A stretch of DNA of 64,000 nt from Luteibacter aegosomaticola (lineage in GTDB: Bacteria > Pseudomonadota > Gammaproteobacteria > Xanthomonadales > Rhodanobacteraceae). This document shows positions 53,518 to 62,651 of the stretch, piece after piece. Position 1 is the first letter of the stretch. Every line of letters begins with the position of its first letter. The DNA lies in NCBI RefSeq assembly GCF_023078475.1, contig NZ_CP095741.1, positions 2,170,001-2,234,000 of the forward strand, written 5' to 3'. The notes beneath the pieces are model-generated. The model searched no databases. It had not been told where the DNA came from and saw nothing but the letters and a program-made list of their open reading frames with translations. The position numbers were made by a program, and so were the translations under genes.

Positions 53518-54561
53518 ATGCGCCTTATCCTGATCGCCATGCTTGCCTTGCTCGCCGGCTGCCGCACCGCGGGTTACTACGCCCACGTCACGCATGGGCA
53601 GATGGCGCTGCTCGCCGCGCGCAAACCCATCGATAAAGTCATCGCAGACCCTAAAACGCCGGGCAAGGTACGCAAGCGCCTTGAAACCGCCCGCGAGGCG
53701 CGGCAGTTTGCCAGCGCGCATCTCGATCTGCCTGCCAACCGCAGCTACACCTATTACGTCGCGCTGGATCGGCCATGGGTGGCATGGAACGTGTTCGCAA
53801 CGCCCGAGCTATCGGTCGATCCCATCGTGCATTGCTTTCCCTTTGCAGGCTGCGTTTCGTACCGCGGCTATTTCCGTCGTGATTTCGCCGATCGCGAAGC
53901 GGCACGGCAGCGTGAACTCGGCCGTGATGTGAGCATTGGCGATGTACCTGCGTATTCCACGCTCGGCTGGTTCGCTGATCCCTTGCTCAGCAGCATGATG
54001 GGCTGGGATGACGACGACCTGGTCGGCACCATCTTCCATGAGCTCGCGCACCAGAAGATTTACGTGAAGAATGATTCCTCGTTCAACGAGTCTTACGCGA
54101 ACTTCGTTGAGCAGGAAGGAGTGCGCGAGTGGCATGCAGCGAAGGGCCTTTCCGCGCCTGATCCGAAAGGAGACGCACTCGCACGCTCATTTACCCAGCA
54201 GGTGTTGAAGCTGCGCGAAAACCTGAAGGCGATGTACGCCTTGCCAATGAGTGATGACGCGAAGCGGGTAGGGAAGGCGGAGGCCTTTGAAGTGTTTCGC
54301 GGCGACTACCTCGCGTGGCGCGAGAATGAAGCCGGCGGCGATCACCGCTACGACCGCTGGATGGCCCAGCCGATGAGTAACGCCCGCCTCGTGCCATTCG
54401 GTCTCTACGACCAGTGGACCGCCGCATTCGCAGCGGTGTTCGAGCAATCCGGCCGCGAGTGGCCGGCGTTCTTCGCTCGCGTCAAAACGCTTGCCGCGCT
54501 ACCGCCGACCGAGCGCACCCAGCAGCTCCAGGCCTTGCAAGTCGCTGACAAGCCCCTGTAG
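53518..54561 (+). CDS. Putative lipoprotein aminopeptidase (HEXXH)
   Basis: 347 aa from ATG 53518. A lipobox (LALLAGC) gives a lipid-anchored mature protein. The zinc motif HELAHQ is at about residues 179-184, with a downstream NESYANFVEQEG that supplies the third ligand. This matches the putative aminopeptidase family PF10023. The TAG stop codon is part of the following REP element. An upstream in-frame start overlaps a REP and is unlikely. Confidence 0.85.
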   Translation: MRLILIAMLALLAGCRTAGYYAHVTHGQMALLAARKPIDKVIADPKTPGKVRKRLETAREARQFASAHLDLPANRSYTYYVALDRPWVAWNVFATPELSVDPIVHCFPFAGCVSYRGYFRRDFADREAARQRELGRDVSIGDVPAYSTLGWFADPLLSSMMGWDDDDLVGTIFHELAHQKIYVKNDSSFNESYANFVEQEGVREWHAAKGLSAPDPKGDALARSFTQQVLKLRENLKAMYALPMSDDAKRVGKAEAFEVFRGDYLAWRENEAGGDHRYDRWMAQPMSNARLVPFGLYDQWTAAFAAVFEQSGREWPAFFARVKTLAALPPTERTQQLQALQVADKPL

Positions 54562-54623
54562 GAGCGTGCTTGCGCGCGATGGCTCTTGCGACAAGCCCCC
54601 ATCGTGCGCAAGCGCGTTCCTAC
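54558..54623. repeat. REP-like inverted pair, family 2
   Basis: GTAGGAGCGTGC and its reverse-complement half ending GTTCCTAC. The first TAG terminates the aminopeptidase reading frame. Confidence 0.85.
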
Positions 54624-54748
54624 ACCCAATAGGCGGCGTTCTGCAACATCTGGCGTTCACCACGGGAAACGCTGTGTTCGCATCTGGCCGTCCAGACGGC
54701 CAATCGCAGGTGTATGGTCGGGCATTGGCTTCACTTTGGCCCCCCGTC

Positions 54749-56020
54749 ATGTCCCTTGTTTCTTCGTGGTTCCGCATCCGATTCTGGAGGCGTGTCGCCG
54801 CCGGCTTCGTGCTCGGCGCCCTGGCTGGCTGGGCCTTCGGCCCGGATGCGGCCACCTGGTTTGGCCCGCTGGGCGAGCTCTACGTCACCCTGATCAAGAT
54901 GATCGCCGTGCCGCTGGTGTTCTTCGCGGTACTGCATAGCGTCTCAAGCCTGCATGGCGTGAAGGACGTGGCCGCGCTGGGCTCCCGCACGTTCCTCTGG
55001 TTCGCCGCGACGGCCACGCTCGCGGTGGTGGTAGGTCTCGGCGTGGCGCTGGTGACGCAGCCTGGACTGGGTGTCGAGGGACTCGCGGCGCCGACGGGCT
55101 GGCACCCCAAGGTCTTGCCTGAGCCCATCAAGGGGCTGCTTGATGTGGTTCCCGCCAACCCGTTCCGGGCGCTGACCGAGGGCAAGATCCTCCAGGTCAT
55201 TTTCTTTGCCGGCCTGTTGGGCCTGGCCTTCGTGAAGATCGGTGAGAAGTCGGCCCGGTTGCGTGCCCTGGCGGGTGAGGCTAACGACGCGATGATCCAG
55301 GTCACCCGATTCGTACTCGAAGTGACCCCGTTCGGTACGTTCGGCCTGATTGCTGCACTCGTTGGTGCCTACGGTTTCGAAAAGCTGCTGCCGCTGGCCA
55401 CGTTCGTCGGTGCGCTCTACCTGGCTTGCGTGCTGCAGATCGTCGTCGTGTACGGCGGCTTGTTGCTTGCGCACGGACTTAGCCCGCTGAAATTCTTCCG
55501 CGCCGCCTTCCCGGCGATGCAGGTGGCCTTCACGTCGTCGTCGAGCTTCGCGGCCATGCCGATCGCGCTGCGCAGCGTCATTCGCAACATGGGTGTGAAG
55601 GAAGAGTACGCCGCGTTCGCCGTGCCGCTGGGCGCCAGTATCAAGATGGATGGCTGTGGCGCCATTTACCCGGCGATTTCAGCGGTTTTCATCGCCCAGT
55701 ATTTCCACCTCGACCTGCAGCCAACGCAGTACATCATCATCCTGCTGGCCTCGGTGCTGGGCTCCTTTGGCACGGCCGGCGTTCCCGGTACGGCCACGGT
55801 CATGGTGACGCTGGTGCTGAGCTCCGCCGGCTTACCGCTGGAGGGTATCGGCTATCTCGTCGCGATCGACCGCATCCTCGACATGATGCGCACGATGACC
55901 AATGTGACGGGTCAGATGGTGGTGCCGGTGCTGGTCGCTCGCGAGCGCGGGCTGCTCGATCTCGAGGTCTACAACCGCGCATCCAGCGAGCTGACCGTCG
56001 AATCGCCCCAACCCATGTAA
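54749..56020 (+). CDS. Dicarboxylate/amino acid:cation (Na+ or H+) symporter
   Basis: 423 aa member of the DAACS/GltP family. The serine-rich hairpin TSSSSFAAMPIA and the substrate-site regions GASIKMDGCG and FGTAGVPGTATVM are clear, with about eight helices. It imports glutamate, aspartate or C4-dicarboxylates. The start at ATG 54749 is preceded by about 125 nt after the REP, enough for its own promoter. Confidence 0.93.
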   Translation: MSLVSSWFRIRFWRRVAAGFVLGALAGWAFGPDAATWFGPLGELYVTLIKMIAVPLVFFAVLHSVSSLHGVKDVAALGSRTFLWFAATATLAVVVGLGVALVTQPGLGVEGLAAPTGWHPKVLPEPIKGLLDVVPANPFRALTEGKILQVIFFAGLLGLAFVKIGEKSARLRALAGEANDAMIQVTRFVLEVTPFGTFGLIAALVGAYGFEKLLPLATFVGALYLACVLQIVVVYGGLLLAHGLSPLKFFRAAFPAMQVAFTSSSSFAAMPIALRSVIRNMGVKEEYAAFAVPLGASIKMDGCGAIYPAISAVFIAQYFHLDLQPTQYIIILLASVLGSFGTAGVPGTATVMVTLVLSSAGLPLEGIGYLVAIDRILDMMRTMTNVTGQMVVPVLVARERGLLDLEVYNRASSELTVESPQPM

Positions 56021-56052
56021 CCGCGTGCCCCGGGGCGCGTGCCCCGGCTGTT

Positions 56053-56116
56053 GTAGGAGCGAGCTTGCTCGCGATGCAGGAGTACGGGGTTTGCGGTGAG
56101 CACCCCATCGCGCGTG
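56053..56116. repeat. REP-like element, family 2 (degenerate right half)
   Basis: GTAGGAGCGAGCTTGCTCGCGAT is followed by a truncated opposite half (CCCCATCGCGCGTGGG). It lies between convergent genes. Confidence 0.75.
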
Positions 56117-56118
56117 GG

Positions 56119-56916
56119 TCAGTGGGCTTTGCGGGTCGCCATGTGTTTCAGGTAGGTCTCGAGGTTGTCGAGGTCCGCATCCGATAGCACCTGCGGGCTG
56201 AAGCCGGGCATCTTTGCCTGGGGCCAGTGGCGCAGGTCCTGCGGGTTGCGCACGAGCACGCGCAGCATGCCTTCGCGCAGGTATTCGGTGGGGCTGTGCG
56301 GGATGTTCAGGTCGGGCCCGAGCTTCGCATCGCCCTGGCCGTTGAGCGTGTGGCAGGTGATGCAGTTGCGCTGGAAAACCTCGAAGCCGCGCATGATCGG
56401 GCTGTCTTTCGCCAGCCCTGGTGCCGGGCGCATCAGTGGGAAGCGCGCAGCAGGGTCTGCGAGCACGCGGATCGATGCGATCTGGTACGGCCATTGCTCC
56501 GGCCCGACCTTGCCCGCCTCCGGGTGCAGCCATACGAGGTAGAACGGCCCTGCCGAGGGCTTGCCATCACCCAGCGCGGGCCAGGGCGTGTCTTCCACGG
56601 CCAGCCATGCCTCGGCGCCATGCCCGTCCAGGATCGTCGCCGCGGGGATCTCCGCCGCGAACCCATCCAGCGCCGTGAACTGCAGGTGCGCACCGGCCGG
56701 CACCCCGGCGAGCAGCGCCTTCAGCGGCACCACCTTGTAGCGCATCGTCTTGTGGTACGAGACATCGCCAGGCACGTCGATCGTGCGCGCATCGGGGCGC
56801 GCCAGCAGCTGCTGTGTGCTGAGGGCCGAGGCGCCATGGCCGGTGTCGATCGAAAGGCTGGCGGCCTGGGCCAGGCCGGCGCAGCCGGCGAGGAGGAGGG
56901 CTAGCAGGAAGCGCAC
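56119..56916 (-). CDS. Periplasmic cytochrome c with N-terminal molybdopterin-oxidoreductase-like domain
   Basis: 265 aa from GTG 56916, preferred because AAGGAT precedes it; another in-frame GTG is at 56946. A signal peptide (LLALLLAGCAGLAQA) precedes a domain of about 130 residues. This resembles the small sulfite-oxidase-like fold (PLKALLAGVP; FTALDGFAAEIP), though this similarity is tentative. A monoheme cytochrome c follows, with CITCH (about residues 188-192) and a distal Met, probably in KMPGFSP. Redox partner unknown. Confidence 0.8.
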   Translation of the reverse strand: MRFLLALLLAGCAGLAQAASLSIDTGHGASALSTQQLLARPDARTIDVPGDVSYHKTMRYKVVPLKALLAGVPAGAHLQFTALDGFAAEIPAATILDGHGAEAWLAVEDTPWPALGDGKPSAGPFYLVWLHPEAGKVGPEQWPYQIASIRVLADPAARFPLMRPAPGLAKDSPIMRGFEVFQRNCITCHTLNGQGDAKLGPDLNIPHSPTEYLREGMLRVLVRNPQDLRHWPQAKMPGFSPQVLSDADLDNLETYLKHMATRKAH

Positions 56917-57010
56917 GGGATATCCTTGGGCGGGGCATCTGGCCACGCTACCCTCGAATTATGGCCCCATCGCCCCCATGCGGGGAGTTCGAACCGATCA
57001 CGGATCCACC

Positions 57011-57394
57011 ATGTCCGATAGCACCGTACCCGAGTTCTTCGCGCACTTCCCCATGCCGAAGATCACCAGTGGCGAGCTGGATGCCGACCTCGCGGCCGAC
57101 GACAACCGCATTGCCATCCTGTTCCTGTGGGGCCGCGACTGCCCCAACTGTGATATTGCCAAGCGCCAGATGCTGCTGACGCCCGATCGCTTCCAGCGGC
57201 CGGATGTGCGCTGGCTGCACGACAACGTCTACGACGATCCGAAGATGGCGACGCGTTTCGGTCTGCACGGCATCCCGGCCTTCTTCCTCTTCCATCGCGG
57301 CAAGAAGCTGGGGCGCATTTCGCCCTGGCCGGGTACCGATGCCTTCATGGCGGCCGTCGAAAACCAGATTGCACTGACCGGAGCGAGCGCATGA
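57011..57394 (+). CDS. Thioredoxin-family protein
   Basis: 127 aa from ATG 57011. The thioredoxin fold has active site WGRDCPNCD (C-P-N-C) and the cis-proline segment [12 protein letters not shown]. No signal peptide, so cytoplasmic. Its stop overlaps the pncB start by 4 nt (ATGA), an unusual partner suggesting a redox role coupled to NAD salvage or simple operon economy. Confidence 0.88.
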   Translation: MSDSTVPEFFAHFPMPKITSGELDADLAADDNRIAILFLWGRDCPNCDIAKRQMLLTPDRFQRPDVRWLHDNVYDDPKMATRFGLHGIPAFFLFHRGKKLGRISPWPGTDAFMAAVENQIALTGASA

Positions 57395-58569
57395 TCATCC
57401 GTTCGCTGCTCGATACCGATCTCTACAAGTTCACGATGATGCAGGTGGTGCTGCACCAGTACCCGGCGGCCGAGGTCGAGTACCGGTTCCGTTGCCGGAC
57501 GCCGGGCGTGGACCTCGTCCCGATCATCCCGGCCATCAAGGAAGAGCTCGCGCACCTGTGCTCACTGCGTTTCAGCGAGGACGAGCTGGCCTACCTGCGC
57601 GCCATGCGTTTCATCGATAGCGACTTTGTCGATTTCCTGGGGCTGTTCCAGCTCAATGCGAAGTATGTGCACATCGCGCCCTCGCCGAAGGGCAATGGCG
57701 AGATCGAACTGGTGATCCGCGGCCCTTGGCTGCACACCATCCTGTTCGAGGTGCCGCTGCTCGCGATCATCAACGAACTGCATTTCCGTTACGCGTACCC
57801 GAATCACGATCTGAGCGAAGGCCGCGAGCGCCTGCGTGCGAAGATCGCGCTGCTCCGCGATACGCCGGGATTCGACAAAGTGCGCCTGGCCGACTACGGC
57901 ACGCGCCGCCGCTTCTCCGGTGCATGGCACGAAGAGGCGCTCGGCATCATGCGCGATGGCTGGGGCAAGCAGCTGGCCGGTACGAGCAACGTGCTGTTCG
58001 CGATGCAGCAGGGCATGACCCCCATCGGCAGCATGGCGCACGAGTACCTGCAGGCCTTCCAGTCACTCGGCCCGCGCCTGCGCGATTCGCAGGTGGCGGC
58101 GCTTGAAGCGTGGGCGCGCGAGTACCGTGGCGACCTGGGCATCGCGCTTTCGGATGTCTACGGGCTCGATGCCTTCCTGCGCGATTTCGATATGTACTTC
58201 TGCAAGCTGTTCGATGGCGCACGGCACGATTCGGGCGATCCCTTCGCGTGGGGCGATCGCATCCTCGCGCACTACGAGCAGAACCGTGTCGACCCGCGCA
58301 CGAAGACCCTGGTCTTCAGTGACAGCCTGGATATCCCGAAGGTGATGGAGCTGTACCGCCACTTCGAAGGGCGTTGCATCGTCTCGTTCGGCGTGGGCAC
58401 GAACCTCACCAACGACACCGGCCCCGATCCGATCAGCATCGTGATCAAGATGACCCGCTGCAACGGCCAGCCGGTCGCCAAGCTCTCCGATTCCCCCGGC
58501 AAGAGCATGTGCGATGACGTGGACTACGTGGCCTACCTGCGCAAGGTATTCGATCTGCCAGCGGCCTGA
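57391..58569 (+). CDS. pncB: Nicotinate phosphoribosyltransferase
   Basis: 392 aa. Typical motifs are [15 protein letters not shown] at the N-terminus, the active-site histidine region [11 protein letters not shown] (about 210-220) and C-terminal SDSLDIPKV and [10 protein letters not shown]. It converts nicotinate and PRPP to nicotinate mononucleotide with ATP in the NAD salvage pathway. Confidence 0.96.
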   Translation: MIIRSLLDTDLYKFTMMQVVLHQYPAAEVEYRFRCRTPGVDLVPIIPAIKEELAHLCSLRFSEDELAYLRAMRFIDSDFVDFLGLFQLNAKYVHIAPSPKGNGEIELVIRGPWLHTILFEVPLLAIINELHFRYAYPNHDLSEGRERLRAKIALLRDTPGFDKVRLADYGTRRRFSGAWHEEALGIMRDGWGKQLAGTSNVLFAMQQGMTPIGSMAHEYLQAFQSLGPRLRDSQVAALEAWAREYRGDLGIALSDVYGLDAFLRDFDMYFCKLFDGARHDSGDPFAWGDRILAHYEQNRVDPRTKTLVFSDSLDIPKVMELYRHFEGRCIVSFGVGTNLTNDTGPDPISIVIKMTRCNGQPVAKLSDSPGKSMCDDVDYVAYLRKVFDLPAA

Positions 58570-58579
58570 CGGGAACCGT

Positions 58580-58646
58580 GTAGGAGCGAGCTTGCTCGCG
58601 ATGGGTGCTTGCGCTGAGGCCCGATCGCGCGCAAGCGCGCTCCTGC
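58580..58646. repeat. REP-like inverted pair, family 2
   Basis: GTAGGAGCGAGCTTGCTCGCG and an opposite half ending GCGCGCTCCTGC (given in pieces). It separates convergent pncB and metQ. Confidence 0.85.
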
Positions 58647-58658
58647 AAGAGCGGTGTT

Positions 58659-59468
58659 TTAGAACGCCGGGAGGACGGCGCCGTTATAGGTCTTCTCGAT
58701 GAAGGCCTTCACCTCGGGCGAGGTGAGCGCGGCGGCGAGCTTCTGCACGCGCGGGTCGTCCTTGTTATCCGGGCGCGAGACCAGGAAATTCACGTACGGC
58801 GAATCCTTGTCCTCGATCAGCAGCGCATCCTTCACCGGGTTGAGGCCGGCGGCGAGCGCGTAGTTGGTGTTGATCAGGGCCAGGTCCACCTCGTCGAGCA
58901 CGCGCGGCAGCATGGCGGCTTCGAGTTCGCGGAACTTGAGGTGCTTGGGATTCTGGTCGACATCTTTCAGCGTGGCCAGCTTGTCACCCGGGTTCTTCAG
59001 GGTGATGAGGTTGTGCTTGGCCAGCAGGAGCAGGGCGCGGCTGTTGTTGCTCGGATCGTTCGGGATCACGACATCAGCGCCATCGGGCAGCTGGTCGATC
59101 GACTTGAACTTGCGCGAATACGCACCGAACGGCTCGATATGCACGCCCACGACCTTGACCAGGTTCGTGCCGCGCTCCTTGTTGAAGGCGTCGAGGTAAG
59201 GCTCGGTCTGGAAGAAGTTCACGTCCAGCTGCTTCTGGGCTACCTGCATGTTCGGCTGCACGTAGTCGGTGAACACCTTGATCTCGATGTCCACGCCCTG
59301 CTTGGCGAGCAGGGGTTTGATTTCCTTGAGGATTTCCGCGTGCGGCACCGGGGTGGCGGCGATGGTGAGCGGCTTGCTGGCATCCGCGGCGCCGCCCGAT
59401 TCACCATGGGAACAGCCCGCCAGAAGCACGGCGAAGGCGGTGGCCAGGGGGAGCAGGTATTTCTTCAT
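58659..59468 (-). CDS. metQ: Methionine ABC transporter substrate-binding lipoprotein MetQ
   Basis: 269 aa. A lipobox (AVLLAGC) precedes a NlpA/MetQ domain (LTIAATPVPHAEIL; NFFQTEPYLDAF; VIPNDPSNNSRAL). It binds D/L-methionine for the MetNI importer. Although metNIQ is normally a compact operon, here 743 nt carrying a structured repeat pair lie between metI and metQ. Confidence 0.93.
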   Translation of the reverse strand: MKKYLLPLATAFAVLLAGCSHGESGGAADASKPLTIAATPVPHAEILKEIKPLLAKQGVDIEIKVFTDYVQPNMQVAQKQLDVNFFQTEPYLDAFNKERGTNLVKVVGVHIEPFGAYSRKFKSIDQLPDGADVVIPNDPSNNSRALLLLAKHNLITLKNPGDKLATLKDVDQNPKHLKFRELEAAMLPRVLDEVDLALINTNYALAAGLNPVKDALLIEDKDSPYVNFLVSRPDNKDDPRVQKLAAALTSPEVKAFIEKTYNGAVLPAF

Positions 59469-59606
59469 GGGGGCGTCCAGGCAGGATGTTGCGGTGCGAC
59501 AGCATAGACGTCCATACCGCCGGATGCAAAAGCGCCCCGCCACCTCATCAACGGCTCTGCACACGTTCCCGGGAGGCTGGCGACCTCGCCGCGCGTGATG
59601 CGCGGT

Positions 59607-59808
59607 TCATTCGCTGTCGCGAATGCGTGTGTTTAGCGGCGGTCGCCGCCTCGTCCTTGATGTGCTGAGGAAGCCACGGGTGGGCAAGCCCTGGGGGCCG
59701 CCAGTCGCGGACCTTCGGACCGGGCCGTAGCACCTATCTCGCGACAACCGTTGCGCTTGGCGGCCCTCCGCTCATGTCGGCCCCCAGGGCTTGCCCACCC
59801 GCGCCCCC
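59607..59808 (+). repeat. Structured repeat element, copy L (three hairpins)
   Basis: Hairpin 1: CATTCGC-4-GCGAATG at 59608-59625. Hairpin 2: GCGGC-4-GCCGC at 59636-59649. Hairpin 3: a perfect 24-bp stem, 59677-59700 with 59778-59801, closing a 77-nt apical region. That region contains nested pairs GCGGA/TCCGC (59707-59711 with 59767-59771) and GGGCC/GGCCC (59722-59726 with 59762-59766). The element is the inverted partner of 59963-60159. Its apical region matches that copy at 67 of 77 positions by hand alignment, while the long stem sequences differ. No open frame is convincing. It may be a structured RNA, a non-autonomous mobile hairpin or a recombination site. Confidence 0.85.
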
Positions 59809-59857
59809 AACGACGAGGTTGGCCGCAGGAGAGTCCGCGCGATTAAGCGGCACTCCT

Positions 59858-59880
59858 GTAGGAGCGCGCTTGCGCGCGAT
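59858..59880 (+). repeat. REP-like half-element, family 2
   Basis: GTAGGAGCGCGCTTGCGCGC followed by GAT lies in the spacer between the two structured repeats. Only a single half is present. Confidence 0.75.
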
Positions 59881-59962
59881 TGGCCGGCGCGCGCAGTTAC
59901 TGGAGCGTCGGCTTCGGCTTCGGCTTGGTGGCTTGTGCGCCACGCAACGAAACGTGTGGATT

Positions 59963-60159
59963 CGGGGGCGGTCAGGGCCTTGCCGCCGACATGAGCGGAG
60001 GGCCGCCTTGCACAACGCGTTTCGCGACACGGGCGCTACGGCCCGGTCCGAAGGTCCGCGACTGGCGGCGGCAAGGCCCTGACCGTCCCCGGCCCCAGAC
60101 AGACATCCAGCCTAAGGCGGCGCGAGCCGCTCAACACACGCATTCGCGCCAGCGAATGA
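59963..60159 (-). repeat. Structured repeat element, copy R (three hairpins, inverted)
   Basis: Reverse-oriented copy of the element at 59607-59808. In its own orientation: hairpin 1 (CATTCGC / GCGAATG, 60141-60158), hairpin 2 (GCGGC / GCCGC, 60117-60130) and hairpin 3. The third has a perfect 20-bp stem (59969-59988 with 60066-60085), extendable with a G-T pair. The loop is 77 nt, as in copy L, and the nested inner pairs are kept. The stem sequence differs from copy L on both sides in a compensating manner. Confidence 0.85.
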
Positions 60160-60211
60160 GCCGATCAAAAGGCGAGATGCAGCGGACCACTCTGGGAGTG
60201 ATCGACGAGCC

Positions 60212-60886
60212 TTATTTACGGCTATACCGCGCCACGAGCCAGTCGCCGAGCATTTGCAGGAGCTGTACCAGCACCACGAGCAATGCGACGGTGACCAGCA
60301 TGTAATCGGGCTTGTAGCCGTTATAACCGTACTGGTACGCCAGTGCGCCGAGGCCGCCGGCACCGACGATGCCGCCCATGGCCGTGTATCCGACCAGCGC
60401 CACGGCCGTGACCGTCGTGGCGGCCACGAGGCCGGGCCGTGCTTCCGGCAGGAGCACGCGCGTGACGATCTGCGGCGTGGTGGCGCCCATGGCCTGGCTC
60501 GCTTCGATCACGCCGCGGTCCACTTCGCGCAGTGCGGTTTCCACCAGGCGCGCGAAGAACGGCGCTGCGCCGATCACCAGCGGCACGATGGCGCCGCGGA
60601 TGCCGATGCTCACGCCCGTGATCGCCTTGGTCACCGGGATCAGCAGGATCATGAGGATGATGAAGGGAATCGAGCGCAGCACGTTCACCACCAGCGAAAG
60701 CACGCCGTAAAGCTTCGGCTTGGCGTGCAGCTGGCCGCGCGCGCTGAGGAACAGCCATACGCCCAGCGGCAGGCCGATCACCAGGGTGAAAAGCAACGAG
60801 CCGCCGAGCATCAGCAGCGTATCGAAGCAGGCCTGGAGGATCTCGGCCCAGTCAATATTGGGAAACAGGCTATGGAGCGGGCTCAC
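60212..60886 (-). CDS. metI: Methionine ABC transporter permease MetI
   Basis: 224 aa with five or six transmembrane helices and the EAA-type loop ([22 protein letters not shown]). It starts at GTG 60886, overlapping the metN stop by 4 nt. It forms the inner-membrane channel of the methionine importer. Confidence 0.95.
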   Translation of the reverse strand: MSPLHSLFPNIDWAEILQACFDTLLMLGGSLLFTLVIGLPLGVWLFLSARGQLHAKPKLYGVLSLVVNVLRSIPFIILMILLIPVTKAITGVSIGIRGAIVPLVIGAAPFFARLVETALREVDRGVIEASQAMGATTPQIVTRVLLPEARPGLVAATTVTAVALVGYTAMGGIVGAGGLGALAYQYGYNGYKPDYMLVTVALLVVLVQLLQMLGDWLVARYSRK

Positions 60887-61917
60887 GGGGCCACCTCTTC
60901 GATATCGACGCCCGCGGAGCGGAGCTGAGCGAGTGCCTCGTCGAGGCGGTCGCCGTGCATGGCCAGGGTGAGCTGGCCGTAGGGTTCATCCTTGATGCGA
61001 TCCACGCGGCCGGAGAGCAGGTTGTATTCCACGCCCGTGTCGCGCACCACGCGCGAAAGCAGCGGCGAATAAGTGGTTTCGCCCCGGAACGACAGGCGGA
61101 AGAGCTTGCCTGGCACGCCGGCATACTCGGGGCCGCGCCCTTCGCGGTGATCGGCTTCGGCGACGAAACGGCGCGTGGTCGGGTGCTGCGGGTGCAGGAA
61201 CACATCGGCCACGGTGCCCAGTTCAACGACATGCCCCGCATCGAGCACGGCCACGCGGTCGCAGACGCGGCGGATCACATCCATCTCGTGGGTGATTAGC
61301 ACGATGGTGAGGCCGAGCCGGCGGTTGATGTCGGCCAGCAGTTCGAGCACGGCTGCGGTGGTCTGCGGATCGAGGGCGCTGGTGGCCTCGTCGCAGAGCA
61401 GGATGGACGGCTTGCTGGCCAGGGCGCGGGCGATGCCAACGCGCTGCTTCTGGCCACCGGAGAGCTGGGCGGGGTACTTGCTGGCGTGGGCTTCGAGGCC
61501 GACCAGGGCCAGTAATTCGGCAACGCGCGCGGCGATGTCGGCCTCGCTGGCCTGGCCCTGCAGGCGCAACGGGAAGGCCACGTTTTCGGCGACCGTTCGC
61601 GAACTCAGCAGGTTGAAGTGCTGGAAGATCATGCCGATGCCCGCGCGCAGGCGGCGCAGCTCGGCGCCATCGGCGTGGGTGACGTCGCGGCCGTCGACCA
61701 GCACCTTGCCGGCGGTGGGCCGCTCCAGCAGGTTGATCATGCGCAGCAGGGTGGATTTGCCCGCGCCGGAGTGGCCGATAATGCCGAACACCTCGCCTTT
61801 TTCGATGGCAAGATCTACGGGCTGCAGGGCAGGGACAAGCGCTCCGTTGACCAGGTACGACTTGGCGGCGGCTTCGAATCGGATCACGGGCGTGGGCAGG
61901 CCTGGATGGAAAGGCAT
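60883..61917 (-). CDS. metN: Methionine ABC transporter ATPase MetN
   Basis: 344 aa from ATG 61917; an upstream TTG at 61938 is in frame and a GTG at 61887 is possible. Walker [10 protein letters not shown], signature [15 protein letters not shown] and Walker [15 protein letters not shown]-terminal NIL regulatory domain (about 265-344) senses intracellular methionine in this family. Confidence 0.95.
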   Translation of the reverse strand: MPFHPGLPTPVIRFEAAAKSYLVNGALVPALQPVDLAIEKGEVFGIIGHSGAGKSTLLRMINLLERPTAGKVLVDGRDVTHADGAELRRLRAGIGMIFQHFNLLSSRTVAENVAFPLRLQGQASEADIAARVAELLALVGLEAHASKYPAQLSGGQKQRVGIARALASKPSILLCDEATSALDPQTTAAVLELLADINRRLGLTIVLITHEMDVIRRVCDRVAVLDAGHVVELGTVADVFLHPQHPTTRRFVAEADHREGRGPEYAGVPGKLFRLSFRGETTYSPLLSRVVRDTGVEYNLLSGRVDRIKDEPYGQLTLAMHGDRLDEALAQLRSAGVDIEEVAP

Positions 61918-61983
61918 CCATGGTAGCCGAAGGGCCAAGGCGGCGTAGACTGTGGGCTTTCGACCCGACCACGAAGGAGCACC

Positions 61984-62466
61984 ATGACCGGCATCTACGA
62001 TTTCTCAGCTCGCGATATCGACGGTAACGAGCGCTCGCTCGCCGAGTGGAAGGGCAAGGTGTTGCTGGTGGTGAACGTCGCCTCGAAGTGCGGCTTCACG
62101 CCGCAGTACAAGGGCCTCGAGGAGCTGCAGAAGGAATACGGCCCGCAGGGCTTCGATGTGCTGGGTTTCCCCTGCGACCAGTTCGGCCACCAGGAGCCGG
62201 GCGACGAGGCGGAGATCCGCAATTTCTGCTCGCTCACCTACGACGTCTCGTTCCCGATGTTCGCCAAGATCGACGTGAACGGCGACAAGGCCCACCCCCT
62301 CTACAAGTGGCTGAAGGCCACGAAGAAGGGCTTCCTCGGCACCGAAGGCATCAAGTGGAACTTCACCAAGTTCCTGGTGAGCCGCGAGGGCGAGGTGGTG
62401 GAGCGCTTCGCCCCGACCGACACGCCCGAAAAGATCGGCAAAGACCTGCCCGCACTGCTGGGCTGA
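61984..62466 (+). CDS. Glutathione peroxidase family thiol peroxidase
   Basis: 160 aa. The peroxidatic cysteine is in [16 protein letters not shown] (about C36), with [12 protein letters not shown] containing the conserved Gln and the later WNFTKFLV segment. Bacterial members with Cys often use thioredoxin. It reduces hydrogen peroxide and lipid peroxides. It is divergent from metN. Confidence 0.94.
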   Translation: MTGIYDFSARDIDGNERSLAEWKGKVLLVVNVASKCGFTPQYKGLEELQKEYGPQGFDVLGFPCDQFGHQEPGDEAEIRNFCSLTYDVSFPMFAKIDVNGDKAHPLYKWLKATKKGFLGTEGIKWNFTKFLVSREGEVVERFAPTDTPEKIGKDLPALLG

Positions 62467-62518
62467 TCGCGCCCGGCGCCACGCTACGACGCTGGGCTCC
62501 GGTACGACCACCGCTCTT

Positions 62519-62607
62519 GTAGGAGCCCACCCTGTGGGCGACGCCGTTCGCGAGAGGGCCACACGAGCTTTGTCGCGAAAGATGTCGCCCACAGGGTGGG
62601 CTCCTAC
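62519..62607. repeat. REP-like inverted pair, family 1 (first of a tandem duplicate)
   Basis: GTAGGAGCCCACC left arm and reverse-complement right arm with a shorter central part than other family-1 units. It is repeated with its flanks 133 nt downstream. Confidence 0.9.
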
Positions 62608-62651
62608 CGCGCGTGGATGGCGTTAGGCGCTGCGGTGCGAGCGCCGCTCTT

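Noticed and set aside
59607..60159. Integron attC sites or a retron msr-msd locus
   Set aside because: No attC-type terminal core sites, no integrase or reverse transcriptase nearby, and the two copies are inverted with long perfect stems unlike attC.
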